From: Pelagovum pacificum
Lineage (GTDB): Bacteria; Pseudomonadota; Alphaproteobacteria; Rhodobacterales; Rhodobacteraceae
Direction: 5' to 3'
Assembly: GCF_016134045.1 (NCBI RefSeq)
Contig: NZ_CP065915.1
Location: 2,604,001-2,668,000 of the forward strand
Length of the DNA: 64,000 bases
In this document: in pieces, positions 25,834-36,521 of the stretch
Layout of the letters: every line of letters begins with the position of its first letter
Position numbering within the stretch: the first letter of the stretch is position 1
Program-made: the position numbers and the translations under genes
Notes under the pieces: model-generated
The model's database searches: none
Told to the model about the DNA's origin: nothing
Seen by the model: the letters and a program-made list of their open reading frames with translations, nothing else

Positions 25834-28800
25834 ATGTTCCTGACGCGGATCTCCGTCAACCAGCCGGTCTTCGCCACCATGATCATGGTGGCGGTCTTCG
25901 TGATCGGCCTGTTCTCCTATCAGCGTATCCCGGTCGAGCAGCTGCCCGAGGTCGACTTCCCGATCGTCGCGGTCGTGACCTCCTACCCCGGCGCGACGCC
26001 GGAAGCGGTCGAGAGCGACATCATCGAGCCGATCGAGGACAGCGTCTCGACGCTTTCGGGCATCGACACGGTGACCTCCACCGCGCTGACCGGCTCGGCC
26101 ATGGTGCTGATCCAGTTCCAGCTGGAAGTCGACAGCTCGGTCGCGGCGCAGGACGTGCGCGACCGCATCGCCCAGATCGAAGGCTCGTTGCCTGACAACG
26201 CAGAGGACCCGCAGATCCTCCGCTTCGACCCTTCGGAGCTGCCGATCATCTCGATCGGGATCTCGTCGGACATCTACGACCCCGGCACGCTGACCGCGAT
26301 CGCCGAGGATCAGCTCGCCACACGGCTCGCCAACATCGCCGGCGTCGGCCGGGCCTCCGTCGTGGGTGGCCTGCCGCGCGAAGTCCACGTGCTGGTCGAT
26401 CCCGACCGGCAGGCCTCGCTCGGCATCGGCGCGTCCGAGATCGCCGCCGCGCTCGCCGCGGAGAATGCCGACCTGCCCGCCGGTTCCGTCACGAGCGGCG
26501 ACAGCACGCAATCGGTTCAGGTCGAGGGCCGGATCGAGACGCTTGGCGGCTTCGACGAGATCATCGTCGCCCGACGCGGCGGCTATCCCGTCCGCCTCGG
26601 CGACGTGGCCGACATCGACACCGACCTCGCCGAGCGCACCAGCCTCGCCATGCTGAACGGCGAGACGGCGCTCGCCGTCGACATCGTCAAGACCCAGGGC
26701 GCCAACACCGTCGCCGTGGCCGAAGCGGTGCGCGAAGAGATCGCCGAGCTCGCCGAGGATCCCTTCTACGAGGGGATCGACATCGAGATCATCCGCGACA
26801 ACGCCGTCCCGGTCGAGCACAGCTTCGAGACGGTGCAATCCATGCTGATCGAGGGCGCGATTCTCGCGACCCTGATCGTCTTCCTGTTCCTCAACTCCTG
26901 GCGGTCGACCGTCATCACCGGCCTGACGCTGCCGATCTCGATCATCGGCACGATGGCGGCGATCTACTTCCTCGGCTTCACGCTCAACATGATGACGATG
27001 ATGGCCCTGTCGCTGTCCATCGGCATCCTGATCGACGACGCGATCGTCGTGCGCGAGAACATCATGCGCCACTTGCAGATGGGCAAGAACCACCGGCAGG
27101 CCGCGCTCGACGGGACCAACGAGATCGGCCTCGCGGTGCTGGCCACGACCCTGTCCGTCATCGCGGTGTTCCTGCCGGTCGCCTTCATGGAAGGCATCCT
27201 CGGACGCTTCTTCCTGCAGTTCGGCGTGACCGTATCCGTCGCGGTGCTGATCTCGCTCTTCGTGTCCTTCACGCTCGACCCGATGATGTCGTCGGTCTGG
27301 TACGACCCGGCGGCGGACCCGAACCGCAAGCGGGGGCCGCTCGGCCGCCTGATCCACCAGTTCGAGCGGTTCTTCGAATGGCTCGGCCGGCGCTACGAGG
27401 GGCTGCTCCGGACGGCGCTGCGCTGGCGCAAGACCACGCTTATCGCGGCCTTCATGTTCTTCGTCGGCGGCCTTGCGCTGTTCCCGTTCGTGGGCGCCGA
27501 GTTCGTGCCCCCGGCGGACAATTCCGAGATGCAGGTCGACATCGAGATGCCGGTCGGCACGCCGCTGGAACGAACCGCCGAGAAGATCGCCCAGGTCGAC
27601 GCGCTCCTGCGCGAGTTCCCGGAAGTCATCGGCACCTACGCGACGATCAACTCCGGCACCAACTCGGGTGAGAACGCCGCCTCCGTCGTCGTGCGTCTGA
27701 CCGATCCGACCGAGCGCGAGATGGACCCGACGCAGCTGACACCGCTGGTGCGCGACGCGCTCGACCAGATCCCCGGCGCGCTGTTCCGGGCCGGGCCTCC
27801 CGGCTCCTTCGGCAGCGGCGTCGCGACGCCGGTCGAGGTGAAGTTCTACGGCAGCGACCTCGACGTGCTCACGCGGATCTCGTCCGAGCTCGCCGCGAAC
27901 CTCGAGGCGACCGAGGGCTTCACCGACGTGCGCACCAGTCTCGACGATCCGCAGCCGACCATCGGCATCCGGGTGGATCGCGACGCGGCCTCCGACCTCG
28001 GCGTGTCGCTGTCCCAGATCGGGCAGGCGCTGTCACCGATGATCGCCGGGCAGACCGTGTCCGACTGGACCGCGCCGAACGGCGACAGCTACGACGTGCT
28101 GCTGCGCCTGCCGGAAGAGGTGCGCAACGATCCCAACCGGCTCGGCTCCCTGCCCGTGGCGACCAACGCCGACGGCACGGGAGTGGTGCGGCTGGACCAG
28201 CTCGCCACCGTCGGAAGTTCCGTCGGACCGGGAGAGATCACCCGCGAAAACCGCGAGCGGTCGGTGTCGGTGACCTCCGGCCTCGACGGGATCGACATCC
28301 GCGCCGCGCAACCCCTGCTGCAACAGGCGATCGCCGACACCGAGATCCCGCCGGGCTACCGCACCGGCTTCGGCGGCGACAGCGAGCAGATCGCGGAATC
28401 CGGTGCTTCCGCCGCTGCCGCGCTGCTGCTGGCCGTGGTGTTCATCTACCTCGTGCTCGCCTCGCAGTTCGCCAGCTTCGTGCAGCCGATCGCGATCATG
28501 TCGTCGCTGCCGCTGGCGCTGATCGGCGTGATGGCCGGCCTGCTGGTCGGGGGATCGACGCTGAACATGTTCTCCATCATCGGCTTCATCATGCTGATGG
28601 GCCTCGTGGTGAAGAACGCGATCCTGCTGGTCGACAACGCCAACCAGCACCGGCGCGCGGGGATGAACCTGTTCGACGCGCTCGTCGAGGCGGGCACCAC
28701 CCGCTTCCGGCCGATCGTGATGACGACGCTTGCGATGATCTTCGGGATGCTGCCACTGGCGCTGAACATCCACGGCGGCTCGGGGCAGAATGCGCCGATG

Positions 28801-28941
28801 GCGCACGCCGTGATCGGCGGGCTGATCTCGTCCTCGCTGCTCACGCTCGTCGTGGTGCCGGTGCTGCTGACCTACATCGACAGCTTCCTGCGGGCGATCA
28901 AGCCGCTGCTGCCGCGCGCCCCGGACGAGGGCCACGCCTGA
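25834..28941 (+). CDS. RND (HAE1/AcrB-type) efflux pump permease
   Basis: A 1,035-residue inner-membrane proton antiporter with twelve helices and two large periplasmic loops. The proton-relay aspartates are visible in [13 protein letters not shown] (helix 4). The N-terminus [19 protein letters not shown] is typical. It forms a tripartite pump with the adaptor five bases upstream and an external TolC-like channel. Substrates (drugs, bile salts or lipids) cannot be predicted. Its end is convergent with the ATPase gene on the other strand, only nine bases away. Confidence 0.95.
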   Translation: MFLTRISVNQPVFATMIMVAVFVIGLFSYQRIPVEQLPEVDFPIVAVVTSYPGATPEAVESDIIEPIEDSVSTLSGIDTVTSTALTGSAMVLIQFQLEVDSSVAAQDVRDRIAQIEGSLPDNAEDPQILRFDPSELPIISIGISSDIYDPGTLTAIAEDQLATRLANIAGVGRASVVGGLPREVHVLVDPDRQASLGIGASEIAAALAAENADLPAGSVTSGDSTQSVQVEGRIETLGGFDEIIVARRGGYPVRLGDVADIDTDLAERTSLAMLNGETALAVDIVKTQGANTVAVAEAVREEIAELAEDPFYEGIDIEIIRDNAVPVEHSFETVQSMLIEGAILATLIVFLFLNSWRSTVITGLTLPISIIGTMAAIYFLGFTLNMMTMMALSLSIGILIDDAIVVRENIMRHLQMGKNHRQAALDGTNEIGLAVLATTLSVIAVFLPVAFMEGILGRFFLQFGVTVSVAVLISLFVSFTLDPMMSSVWYDPAADPNRKRGPLGRLIHQFERFFEWLGRRYEGLLRTALRWRKTTLIAAFMFFVGGLALFPFVGAEFVPPADNSEMQVDIEMPVGTPLERTAEKIAQVDALLREFPEVIGTYATINSGTNSGENAASVVVRLTDPTEREMDPTQLTPLVRDALDQIPGALFRAGPPGSFGSGVATPVEVKFYGSDLDVLTRISSELAANLEATEGFTDVRTSLDDPQPTIGIRVDRDAASDLGVSLSQIGQALSPMIAGQTVSDWTAPNGDSYDVLLRLPEEVRNDPNRLGSLPVATNADGTGVVRLDQLATVGSSVGPGEITRENRERSVSVTSGLDGIDIRAAQPLLQQAIADTEIPPGYRTGFGGDSEQIAESGASAAAALLLAVVFIYLVLASQFASFVQPIAIMSSLPLALIGVMAGLLVGGSTLNMFSIIGFIMLMGLVVKNAILLVDNANQHRRAGMNLFDALVEAGTTRFRPIVMTTLAMIFGMLPLALNIHGGSGQNAPMAHAVIGGLISSSLLTLVVVPVLLTYIDSFLRAIKPLLPRAPDEGHA

Positions 28942-28950
28942 CGGCGCGGC

Positions 28951-30063
28951 CTACCGCATACGCTGGCCGTTCGCATCGAAGATGCGGACGGCATCCTCCA
29001 CCGGCGTGATCGTCACCGCCTGCCCCGGAGAGAAGTCCTCCTTCCCCCGGTACTCGGCAGAGACATCCGAACCGTCGGCGAGGGTGAGGTGCACGAACTG
29101 CGTGCCGCCGAGATATTCCGACAGCTCCACCGTTCCGGAGAGACCCGGCGCGCCCTCGCCCGACGGGCTGACGGACAGGTGTTCGGGACGCAGGCCGACG
29201 TCGATGGCGGCCCCGTCCGCCGGCGGCGCGGCGAGATTCACCGGGAAACCCTGCCCGCCGATCCACGCCTGCCCGTTCCGCCATTCGCCCCGCAGGAAGT
29301 TCATCCGGGGCGAGCCGATGAACCCGGCAACGAAGGAATTGTCCGGGTCCTCGTAGAGCTGCCGGGGCGTGCCGACCTGCTCGATCCGGCCACTCCTCAG
29401 CACCACGATCCGGTCGGCCAGCGTCATCGCCTCTGTCTGGTCGTGGGTGACGTAGATCACCGTGTTGCCGAGTTCGCGATGCAGGCGGGCGATCTCCACC
29501 CGCATGCCGACCCGCAGCTCCGCGTCGAGGTTGGAGAGCGGCTCGTCGAACAGGAAGGCGCGCGGCTTGCGCACGATGGCTCGGCCAATGGCGACCCTCT
29601 GCCGTTGCCCGCCCGAAAGCTGCGCCGGCCGCCTGTCTAGCAGCGGGCTGATATCGAGCACCTGCGCGGCAGCCTCCACCCGCTCGGCGATCTGAGCCTT
29701 CGGCAGACGCTCCAGCGACAGCCCGAAGCCCAAGTTCTCGCGCACCGTCATGTGCGGGTAGAGCGCGTAGGACTGGAAAACCATCGCGATGCCGCGCTTG
29801 GACGGGTCGTTGTCGGTGACGTCCTCTCCGCCGATCCAGACGTCGCCGGACGACACGTCCTCCAGTCCGGCGATCAGCCGCAGCAGCGTGGACTTGCCGC
29901 AGCCCGAAGGTCCGACGAAAACGCAGAACTCGCCGCTCTGGACGGAGAGGTCGACGCCGTGGATCACCTCGTGCCCGCCGAACTGCTTGCGCAGCCGGCG
30001 AAGCTCGATGGTGCCCGCGCCGGTGTCGGCGGTGAGCTCTTCGGTCAGTGTGTCCGCAGCCAT
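28951..30063 (-). CDS. Sugar ABC transporter ATP-binding protein (MalK/UgpC family)
   Basis: A 370-residue ATPase: Walker [10 protein letters not shown] (51-59), signature LSGGQRQR (149-156), Walker B AFLFDEP and a TOBE domain with GLRPEH. The ATG at 30063 follows GGGGGAG and overlaps the end of the GH127 gene by 19 bases. The frame stays open further upstream only as an antisense-like shadow inside GH127. It completes the importer at 32009-35175 and is the last gene of that operon. Confidence 0.94.
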   Translation of the reverse strand: MAADTLTEELTADTGAGTIELRRLRKQFGGHEVIHGVDLSVQSGEFCVFVGPSGCGKSTLLRLIAGLEDVSSGDVWIGGEDVTDNDPSKRGIAMVFQSYALYPHMTVRENLGFGLSLERLPKAQIAERVEAAAQVLDISPLLDRRPAQLSGGQRQRVAIGRAIVRKPRAFLFDEPLSNLDAELRVGMRVEIARLHRELGNTVIYVTHDQTEAMTLADRIVVLRSGRIEQVGTPRQLYEDPDNSFVAGFIGSPRMNFLRGEWRNGQAWIGGQGFPVNLAAPPADGAAIDVGLRPEHLSVSPSGEGAPGLSGTVELSEYLGGTQFVHLTLADGSDVSAEYRGKEDFSPGQAVTITPVEDAVRIFDANGQRMR

Positions 30064-31982
30064 ACCAGCATCTCCCCCGGTTCGCGGTTGTCCCACAGGT
30101 GATAGGGCACGAAGGTCCCCTGCCCTGCCGTGACGGTCGGCGCCGTCGTGCGGTAGAGCGCGCGGCCCCAGTCCTCGTGCGTCTCGACGGTGACCGGCAG
30201 GCGGAAGCCGACCGCGTCGCCGAGTGCCGGCAGCGGCACCGTCTCCGCCTTGTCGAGCCCGCCGTTCAGCAACACGGTGTCGAGTGTCACGTCGTTGTCC
30301 GCGCCTTCCATGCAATAGACCAGCGGCCCGCGCGTCAGCGCGGAGCGGCCCCGGTCGGCCCGGACGCGCGGGTCCGCCCGCAGCGCGGTGACCGCCATCG
30401 GCAGGTCGAGGGTGACGACATCGCCATCCGACCATTCCCGCTCGATCGTGACGTAGCCGGTGCCCTCCGTGCCCGAGAGATCGACCGCCTCGCCGCCGAG
30501 CGTGACGGACGGGTCCGCGCACCAGCCCGGCAGCCGCAGCGACAGGGCAAAGCGGGCCGGACCGTCGGTGCCGATCGTCAGCTTGATGCGCCCGTCCCAC
30601 GGATACTCGGTCTCCTGCTCGATGGTGACGGCGGACCCGCCGAGCGTGAAGCGCGCCTTGCTCGCCCCATAGAGATGCACGGCCAGCGCATCGTCCGCGA
30701 CCCCGTACATGTAGGTCCCGATCGAAGTCACGGCGCGGGCGATGTTGGGCGGGCAGCAGGGGCAGCGGTGCCAGTCCCAGCGATGGTGATGGCCGTGGCT
30801 TTCGAGCGGGTTCTCGTAGAAGAACTGCCCGCCGTCCATCGACAGCCCCGACAGCGCGCCGTTGTAGAACGCGGTCTCCATCACGTCCGCATATTCGCGG
30901 TCCGGGCCACGGCCCAGCATCCGGCTGGCCCACATCGCCAGCGCGATCGAGGCGCAGGTCTCGGCATAGGCGGTATCGTTCGGCAGGTGGTACGGATCGG
31001 AGAAGCCTTCGTTGTGCTCCTCGGGCCCGATGCCGCCGGTGATATACATCTGGCGCTGCGTGACATCGGCCCAGAGCGTCTCCAGCGGCGCGGTCAGGCT
31101 GTTGTCGTTGAACTCCGTCGCGACGTCGGCCATGCCGCTGTAGAGATACATCGCCCGCACCGCGTGGCCGACGACGCGGTCCTGCTCGCGGACCGGCTTG
31201 TGGCTCTGACTGTATTCATGGGTGCCGTGCACGAAGCCGTCGGGCGATGCGCCGCGCCGCTTCGCCTCCTCGTCGAAATAGTGGGGCTGCTGGCCCCGGA
31301 CATCGACGAAGAACTTCGCGAGCTCGAGGTAGCGCGGCTCATTCACCTCGCGGCCGAGCTTGATGAGCGCGAGTTCGATCTCCTCGTGGCCGCAATAGCC
31401 CTGCATCTGGTCCTCGCCCCAGCCGAACTTGCGGTCGATCAGGTCGGCGTAGCGGCACATCACGTCGAGCAGCACGCGCTTGCCCGTGGCCTGGTGATAG
31501 GCGACGGCGGCCTCCATCAGGTGCCCGGCACAGTAGAGTTCGTGGCAGTCGCGCAGGTTCGTCCATTCCTTGCCCGGCTGCATCCGCAGGTACCACGAGT
31601 TGCAGTAGCCGTCCTCGCGCTGGAGCGCGGCGAACATCGCGATGATCTCGTCCACCCGCGCCTCGAGCGCCGGGTCGCGGCGGCGATGGACGGCATAGGC
31701 CGCGGCCTCGAGCGCCTTGGCGACGTCGCTGTCCCAGAACATCTGGGTGGTCACGGTCGACTCCTTGCCCTCGCGGCGGTGAAACTTCAGCCGCTGCTCG
31801 GGCACCGGGCGGGAGGGGTCGATCTGGTCGAACATCCCCGCCTCGGCACAACGGTCGAGCAGGATATGCACGGTCTTCGCCGACACCGCGTCGGCACGCT
31901 CGCCCCAGAAGCCGCGAAGCTCGACATCGGGGATCGCTGGCGGGCGGTACTGGCGGGTCGCCTTGTCTGTCACGGCATCCAT
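30045..31982 (-). CDS. Beta-L-arabinofuranosidase, GH127 (DUF1680)
   Basis: A 645-residue GH127 enzyme, close to Bifidobacterium HypBA1 (658 residues). By motif and spacing the acid/base is E325 (HNEGFSD). The zinc ligands are E341 and C343 (ETCAS) with C409 and C410 (CPCCPPN), where C409 is the expected nucleophile. The family removes terminal beta-L-arabinofuranose, as found on plant hydroxyproline-rich glycoproteins; some relatives act on other beta-arabinosides. There is no signal peptide, so it acts on imported substrate. ATG at 31982 with AAAGGA upstream. It lies between the permeases and the ATPase of a LacI-controlled importer. Confidence 0.93.
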   Translation of the reverse strand: MDAVTDKATRQYRPPAIPDVELRGFWGERADAVSAKTVHILLDRCAEAGMFDQIDPSRPVPEQRLKFHRREGKESTVTTQMFWDSDVAKALEAAAYAVHRRRDPALEARVDEIIAMFAALQREDGYCNSWYLRMQPGKEWTNLRDCHELYCAGHLMEAAVAYHQATGKRVLLDVMCRYADLIDRKFGWGEDQMQGYCGHEEIELALIKLGREVNEPRYLELAKFFVDVRGQQPHYFDEEAKRRGASPDGFVHGTHEYSQSHKPVREQDRVVGHAVRAMYLYSGMADVATEFNDNSLTAPLETLWADVTQRQMYITGGIGPEEHNEGFSDPYHLPNDTAYAETCASIALAMWASRMLGRGPDREYADVMETAFYNGALSGLSMDGGQFFYENPLESHGHHHRWDWHRCPCCPPNIARAVTSIGTYMYGVADDALAVHLYGASKARFTLGGSAVTIEQETEYPWDGRIKLTIGTDGPARFALSLRLPGWCADPSVTLGGEAVDLSGTEGTGYVTIEREWSDGDVVTLDLPMAVTALRADPRVRADRGRSALTRGPLVYCMEGADNDVTLDTVLLNGGLDKAETVPLPALGDAVGFRLPVTVETHEDWGRALYRTTAPTVTAGQGTFVPYHLWDNREPGEMLVWLRTH

Positions 31983-32008
31983 GTCGTTGGTCCTTTCAGG
32001 TCGTACCG

Positions 32009-32905
32009 TCACTTGACGGCCCCGGCGGTCAGTCCGCGCAGGTAGTAGCGTTGCAGGGTGATGAAGAGGATCAGGCAGGGCACCATCATGACGGTGACCC
32101 CGGCCTGAACCGCGCCCCAGTCCACCGCGCCGAAGTTGCCGGAGCGCACGGCGGCGATGAGAATGGGAAGCGTGTAGTTGTCCTGGTCCGTCATCAGGAC
32201 CAGCGCGGCAAGGAACTCGTTCCACGCGGCGAGGAAAGCGAAGATCGCGACGGTCACGAGCCCCGGCAGCACGAGCGGCGCCATGACCCGGATCAGCACG
32301 GTGAAGACCCCGGCCCCGTCGACGCGGGCGGCTTCCTCCAGCTCCTTCGGGATGCCGTCGAACGCGTTGCGCATCATGAAGACGGAGAACGGCAGTTGCA
32401 GCGTCGTGTAGATCAGGATCAGCCCGAACAGCGAGTTCTGCAGGCCGATCTTCGACAGCAGCAGGAACAGCGGCGTCAGGATCGACTGGAACGGGATCAT
32501 GATCGTCGAGATGATGAGCACGAACAGCAGGTTCTTGAACGGGAAGCTGAACCGCGAGAACCCGTAGCCGGCGAAGAAGCTCACCACGATCGACAGGGCC
32601 ACCGTCGCGACTGAGACGATCACGCTGTTCATCGCGTGGGTCCAGAGGCCCGATCCCACGGTGCCGAGCACTTCGTAGCTGTCGGTGCTGAAGCCGGTCG
32701 TCGGCCACGGCGGGATCGGCGGCTGGCGCGCCTCGGTCGTCGGCTTCAGGCTCGCCAGCAGGGCCCAGGCCAGCGGGGCGAGGAAGATGGCAGATATGGT
32801 GATGCCGAACAGATGTCTGAGGACCTTCTCGATCCGGCGGCGTGGCTTGCGGCGTTCCCGCGGCGCATCGGCGGGGGCGAGGTCGTGGTCGGTGATGTCC
32901 GTCAT
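32009..32905 (-). CDS. CUT1 ABC transporter permease (MalG-like)
   Basis: A 298-residue inner-membrane permease with a charged N-terminal tail of about 35 residues, six helices and the EAA loop EAARVDGAGVFTVL. The ATG at 32905 overlaps the MalF-like permease stop (ATGA), with GAGGGAC upstream. GH127 begins 26 bases after its stop. It is part of the importer for the arabinoside handled by GH127. Confidence 0.92.
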   Translation of the reverse strand: MTDITDHDLAPADAPRERRKPRRRIEKVLRHLFGITISAIFLAPLAWALLASLKPTTEARQPPIPPWPTTGFSTDSYEVLGTVGSGLWTHAMNSVIVSVATVALSIVVSFFAGYGFSRFSFPFKNLLFVLIISTIMIPFQSILTPLFLLLSKIGLQNSLFGLILIYTTLQLPFSVFMMRNAFDGIPKELEEAARVDGAGVFTVLIRVMAPLVLPGLVTVAIFAFLAAWNEFLAALVLMTDQDNYTLPILIAAVRSGNFGAVDWGAVQAGVTVMMVPCLILFITLQRYYLRGLTAGAVK

Positions 32906-33849
32906 TTCGTGTCCCTCGGGTCGCGCAGCAGGCGGAGCTGGATGGTGCTGATGATGACGAGGATGATGAGCAGCACGATCGACAGTGCCGACCCGTAGCC
33001 GAGGCGGAACGAGACGAACGACTGGGTGAAGATCCAGTAGACCGCCGTCAGCGTGCTGTTCCTCGGGCCACCGCTCGAAATCAGGTAGAACTGGTCGAAC
33101 GCCAGCATCGAGCCCGCGACCGACAGCGTCAGCGCCAGCGCGATGGTGCGCCGCATGAGCGGCAGGGTGATCCGCCGGAAGCGCTGCGCCGGCGAGGCGC
33201 CATCGATGCGTGCCGCCTCGAGGATGTCGCCGGGCACGCCCTGCAGACCTGTCATCAGGATCACCATCGTCAGGCCGGCAGTCTTCCAGACGACCATGAT
33301 GATGACCGACCAGAACACGCCGTTGAAGCTGGCGAGCAGGTTGACCGGCTCTTCCGTGATGCCGAGCGCCACGGCGGCGGGGCTGAACAGGCCGGTGTCG
33401 ACGTTCATCAGCCACACCCACAGAAGCGCGGCGGAGCCGAAGCCGACGACGACCGGCAGGAAGATCGCGGTGCGGTAGAAGCTGTTGGCGCGGTTGGGCT
33501 GCTGCACGAACAGCGCCAGCGGGAAGGCGACCGCGAAGATCGCGATGGTGACGACGATCGTGTAGTAGATCGTGAACTGCATCGCGTCCCAGAAGCGCGT
33601 GTCGCCCCACATCCGCACGTAATTGTCGAAGCCGATGAAGCGGGCCTCGCCCATCAGTGGCCAGCGGTGGAGCGACATCCACGCGGCGCTGCAGAGCGGG
33701 ATCAGGAAGAAGACGACCACGAGCAGCACGGCGGGGCTCACGAAGAGGAACCCGGCGAGCGCCCTGCGGCGCTGCTTGCGCCGGCCGCTTCTCGTCCGGT
33801 CGGGGCCGGCGATCGCTGCGGCCTCCGCGGTGTGTTCGGTGATGCTCAT
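32902..33849 (-). CDS. CUT1 ABC transporter permease (MalF-like)
   Basis: A 315-residue inner-membrane permease: basic N-terminal tail (RTRSGRRKQRRR), six helices and EAA loop EAARIDGASPAQRF. It is separated from the binding-protein gene by 72 bases that contain a ten-pair stem-loop, and overlaps the next permease by four bases. Confidence 0.92.
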   Translation of the reverse strand: MSITEHTAEAAAIAGPDRTRSGRRKQRRRALAGFLFVSPAVLLVVVFFLIPLCSAAWMSLHRWPLMGEARFIGFDNYVRMWGDTRFWDAMQFTIYYTIVVTIAIFAVAFPLALFVQQPNRANSFYRTAIFLPVVVGFGSAALLWVWLMNVDTGLFSPAAVALGITEEPVNLLASFNGVFWSVIIMVVWKTAGLTMVILMTGLQGVPGDILEAARIDGASPAQRFRRITLPLMRRTIALALTLSVAGSMLAFDQFYLISSGGPRNSTLTAVYWIFTQSFVSFRLGYGSALSIVLLIILVIISTIQLRLLRDPRDTK

Positions 33850-33880
33850 GGGTCTGCCTGCCAGCTCATCTTCGGGATGA

Positions 33881-33905
33881 CGCCCGCCCCGCGAGGGGGC
33901 GGGCG
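33881..33905 (-). terminator. Intercistronic stem-loop after the binding-protein gene
   Basis: Perfect ten-pair stem CGCCCGCCCC with GGGGCGGGCG and a five-base loop, between the binding-protein stop (33922) and the permease start (33849). No T-run. Likely message stabiliser or attenuator. Confidence 0.7.
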
Positions 33906-33921
33906 ATGGTGGTCACGCGTC

Positions 33922-35175
33922 TCAGTAGTCGGACATGTCGATGATCGACTGCATCTCGTCCTGGAGGTACTCGAAGGTCCCGTCGACGTCGTCGGTATAG
34001 AAGACCTCGCCGATGAAGCTGCTCCACGGGCTGGTGGAGGAGTTGATGAGGTCGTTGTAGATCGGCGTCGCCGGGGTCTTGCCGTTGGCCATAGCCTCGG
34101 TCGCGGTCACGTACCGCTCGTCCAGCCCTTCGAGCGCGGCATCCGCCACCGCGCCGTTGACCGGAACGCCGGTCGCCTGGGCCAGCATCGTCTGGCCTTC
34201 CTCGGAGTACATGAAGTCCACGAACTCGCGGACCGGGGCCATGTCCTCGATGCCGGCCGTGACGACGAAGTTGTCGCCGCCCGCGAAGGAGGAGAAGCCG
34301 CCCTCTTCGCCGGGGATGAAGCCGACACCGTAGTCGAGATCGGGGTAGTCGTTCTTGAGCGCACCGATCGCGAAGGCGCCGGAATATTGCAGCCCGATGT
34401 TGCCCCCCGCGAAGGCGGCGAGGAAGTTCGCGCCGCTGTCGGTCTGCGCGCCCGCCGGGACCAGCCCGTCCTCGATCATGCCGCGATAGAGGTCGACCGC
34501 CGCCCGCATCTGCGGCGTGTCGAGCGTGACGGTGCGCGTGTCGTCGGAGAACAGCGTGCCGCCCGAGGCCCAGACCATCGGCAGGAAGGTGAAGGCGTTA
34601 CAACCCGGACAGGCCCCGGCGTAGTAGAAGCCGTGGATGTCCTCGCCCAGCGCGTCGACCGCGGCGGCATGTTCGGCCACTTCGGCGAACGTGGTCGGCG
34701 GGGCCTCGGGATCGAGACCGGCCTGCTCGTAGAGGTCCTTGTTGTAGATGATGAGCGAGGCGTCCGCGCCGAGCGGCAGGCCATAGATCTTGCCATCATA
34801 GGTTCCGACGCCGACGTGGGCCGGGGAAAGCTGGTCGAAGTAGGGCAGCTCCTGCGCGAACTCGGTGAGGTCCTCGAGCTGACCGGCCGCCGCGAAGGCT
34901 GGGGTGTAGATCAGGTCGATCGAGACGAGGTCGGGCGCGGAACCACCGGCGGCGGCGGTCGCGTACTTCTGAACCATCTCGGCGCTCGGTACGATCTGCA
35001 GGTCGATCTGCGTCTCGTGGCTGGCGTTGAAGGCCTCCACGAGGTCCGGCAGGAAGACGGCGACGTCGTCCCTGCCCCACATCGTGAGGGTCTCCTGCGC
35101 CGCCAGCGGCGTCGTCGTCGCGAGCAGCGTCGCGATCGTCAGTCCGGTCGTGAACTTGCGTGTCGTAAGTGTCAT
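33922..35175 (-). CDS. CUT1 ABC transporter sugar-binding protein (beta-arabinoside candidate)
   Basis: A 417-residue family-1 solute-binding protein with a Sec signal ending near LAA-Q (residue 27) and mature start ETLTMWGRDDVAVFLPDL. The ATG at 35175 has GAGGAGG six bases upstream, which rules out a frame six codons longer. Two cysteines in a short loop (GACPGCNAF) could form a disulphide. It is second in the operon behind LacI; the ligand is inferred from GH127 to be a beta-L-arabinofuranoside oligosaccharide. Confidence 0.92.
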   Translation of the reverse strand: MTLTTRKFTTGLTIATLLATTTPLAAQETLTMWGRDDVAVFLPDLVEAFNASHETQIDLQIVPSAEMVQKYATAAAGGSAPDLVSIDLIYTPAFAAAGQLEDLTEFAQELPYFDQLSPAHVGVGTYDGKIYGLPLGADASLIIYNKDLYEQAGLDPEAPPTTFAEVAEHAAAVDALGEDIHGFYYAGACPGCNAFTFLPMVWASGGTLFSDDTRTVTLDTPQMRAAVDLYRGMIEDGLVPAGAQTDSGANFLAAFAGGNIGLQYSGAFAIGALKNDYPDLDYGVGFIPGEEGGFSSFAGGDNFVVTAGIEDMAPVREFVDFMYSEEGQTMLAQATGVPVNGAVADAALEGLDERYVTATEAMANGKTPATPIYNDLINSSTSPWSSFIGEVFYTDDVDGTFEYLQDEMQSIIDMSDY

Positions 35176-35205
35176 TGTGGTCCTCCTCCTCAAATGACGG
35201 TCCGG

Positions 35206-36240
35206 TCAGCCGGCCGGGCCGATGGTCGACGCCCTCGGCACCAGCGTGCAGGGCAATCGGGTCGTTCCTGTTGCCGGGCTCTCCCCCGCGATCATACGCG
35301 TCAGGGTGCGCCCGACTTCCCTGCCGAGCTCCGGCAGGTTCATGTCGATCGAGCTCAGCGGCGGGCGGGCCTGCGCGGCCAGCACCTGCCAGTTGTCGAA
35401 GCCGATCACCGCGATCTGGCCGGGCACGTCGATGCCGCGCTCCCGGAACGCGTCGATCATGCCGAGGCCGATCTGGTCGCTGCCGCAGAACACCGCGTCG
35501 GGCCAGTCGGAGGCCGGGCGCCCGTCGATCAGGTGCGCCGCCGCCGTGTGACCCCAACCTTGCGACCAGTCTCCGTGAAGCGCCTCGCCCTCCTTCCAGA
35601 GACCCTCTGCCGCGAGCGTGTCGCGCCAGCTTTCGGCGCGCTCCATCGCGACGCGGAACCGGCGCGGGCCGGTGACGTGGGCGATCCTGCGGCGCCCGAT
35701 CTCGATCAGGTGCGAGACGGCGAGCGCCGCACCGTGGCGTTCGTCCGGGGCCAGCGTCACGCCGTCCGCCGGGCCGTGGCTCAGCGCGTAGACGGTCGGC
35801 ACCGTCACCCCGGTCAGGTCGATGTCGGGCAGCCGGTCGACCCGGCGGCCGGATATGATGAGCCCGTCGACGCGCTTCTGCAGCAGCGCGTCGAGATGCG
35901 TCGCGCCGAGCTCTTTCGGGCCGTCGATCACACAGAGGAACACCGACATGCCCTGCGCGATCAGCCCCTCGGTCAGCCCCGCCATCAGCGGAAGGCTGAA
36001 GCGGCCGTAGGTATCGTCCGTCAACAGCCCGACCGAGGAGCTACGGTTCGACTGCAGCGCCCGCGCCATCGCGTTAGGGCGGAAGTCGAGCTCCCGCGCG
36101 GCCTCGAGAACCGCCTTGCGAGTCTCGGCAGACACTCTGCCCGTCGCGTTCATCACCTTGGAAACGGTCGCGGTGGACACGCCTACCGCGTTGGCGACAT
36201 CACGAATCGTGGCGCGCCCGCTCCCCCCTTGGTCCTGCAT
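35206..36240 (-). CDS. LacI family regulator of the GH127 operon
   Basis: A 344-residue LacI-type repressor: helix-turn-helix at 10-34 (TIRDVANAVGVSTATVSKVM), hinge helix with NAMARALQS, and a periplasmic-binding-like effector domain. ATG at 36240 with GGGAGAGAG upstream. It is the first gene of the minus-strand operon, 30 bases before the binding protein, so it is autoregulated. Two TAAACGxTTA operators flank its promoter. The effector is presumably L-arabinose or an arabinoside. Confidence 0.93.
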   Translation of the reverse strand: MQDQGGSGRATIRDVANAVGVSTATVSKVMNATGRVSAETRKAVLEAARELDFRPNAMARALQSNRSSSVGLLTDDTYGRFSLPLMAGLTEGLIAQGMSVFLCVIDGPKELGATHLDALLQKRVDGLIISGRRVDRLPDIDLTGVTVPTVYALSHGPADGVTLAPDERHGAALAVSHLIEIGRRRIAHVTGPRRFRVAMERAESWRDTLAAEGLWKEGEALHGDWSQGWGHTAAAHLIDGRPASDWPDAVFCGSDQIGLGMIDAFRERGIDVPGQIAVIGFDNWQVLAAQARPPLSSIDMNLPELGREVGRTLTRMIAGESPATGTTRLPCTLVPRASTIGPAG

Positions 36241-36251
36241 ACTCTCTCCCT

Positions 36252-36267
36252 GAGTAATCGTTTAACC
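36252..36267. promoter_or_regulatory. LacI-type operator O1
   Basis: GAGTAATCGTTTAACC contains TAATCGTTTA, which matches the inverse complement of TAAACGGTTA at nine of ten positions with the central CG typical of LacI-family sites. It overlaps the -10 box and start region of the LacI promoter. Confidence 0.65.
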
Positions 36268-36293
36268 AATACGAAAAGGTGCGCGATTCGCAA
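36266..36293 (-). promoter_or_regulatory. Predicted promoter of the LacI-GH127 operon
   Basis: On the minus strand TTGCGA (36293-36288), 16-base spacer, TATTGG (36271-36266). It is sandwiched between the two LacI-type operators, the expected arrangement for repression. Confidence 0.5.
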
Positions 36294-36294
36294 A

Positions 36295-36310
36295 GGGTAA
36301 ACGGTTACCC
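36295..36310. promoter_or_regulatory. LacI-type operator O2
   Basis: GGGTAAACGGTTACCC, a 16-base palindrome with one mismatched pair and a central CG. Its centre is 43 bases from O1, about four helical turns, so one repressor tetramer or two dimers could bind the same face. It abuts the -35 box. Confidence 0.7.
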
Positions 36311-36474
36311 ATGCAATTTTCTGATGTCTGGCAAATCAGCACGGCGAAGTCGTTCAGCGATTCCAGACACCTGGCGACCGGGCCACACAGACAGCGGCGA
36401 CCACCGCCGGGATTGTCGCGAAACCGACATGAAGCCTTTGTCCGGCTGTCACCGAATCCACCGATGGTCCGGCC

Positions 36475-36490
36475 TTGCACACGAGTGCAA
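36475..36490 (+). promoter_or_regulatory. Second, different LacI-type palindrome
   Basis: TTGCACACGAGTGCAA, symmetrical except for one central pair and with a central CG. It lies 32 bases before the binding-protein start at 36522. Its half-site (TTGCAC) differs from the TAAACG half-sites, so it probably binds the second LacI protein, encoded at 42586 inside this same operon. Confidence 0.55.
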
Positions 36491-36521
36491 CGGACATGAA
36501 ACCGAACATCTGGGAATTGCC

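Noticed and set aside
28951..30933. Apparent fusion of the ATPase with 290 extra N-terminal residues
   Set aside because: The extension is another frame of the GH127 gene with low-complexity translation. A good ribosome site precedes the ATG at 30063. The same applies to the extended frames before the permeases at 9157 and 32905 and before the lyase at 10041.
33667..36300. Open frame of 877 codons on the plus strand
   Set aside because: Antisense to the binding protein and LacI genes of the GH127 operon, and it crosses the operon promoter and operators. It is a codon-bias shadow.
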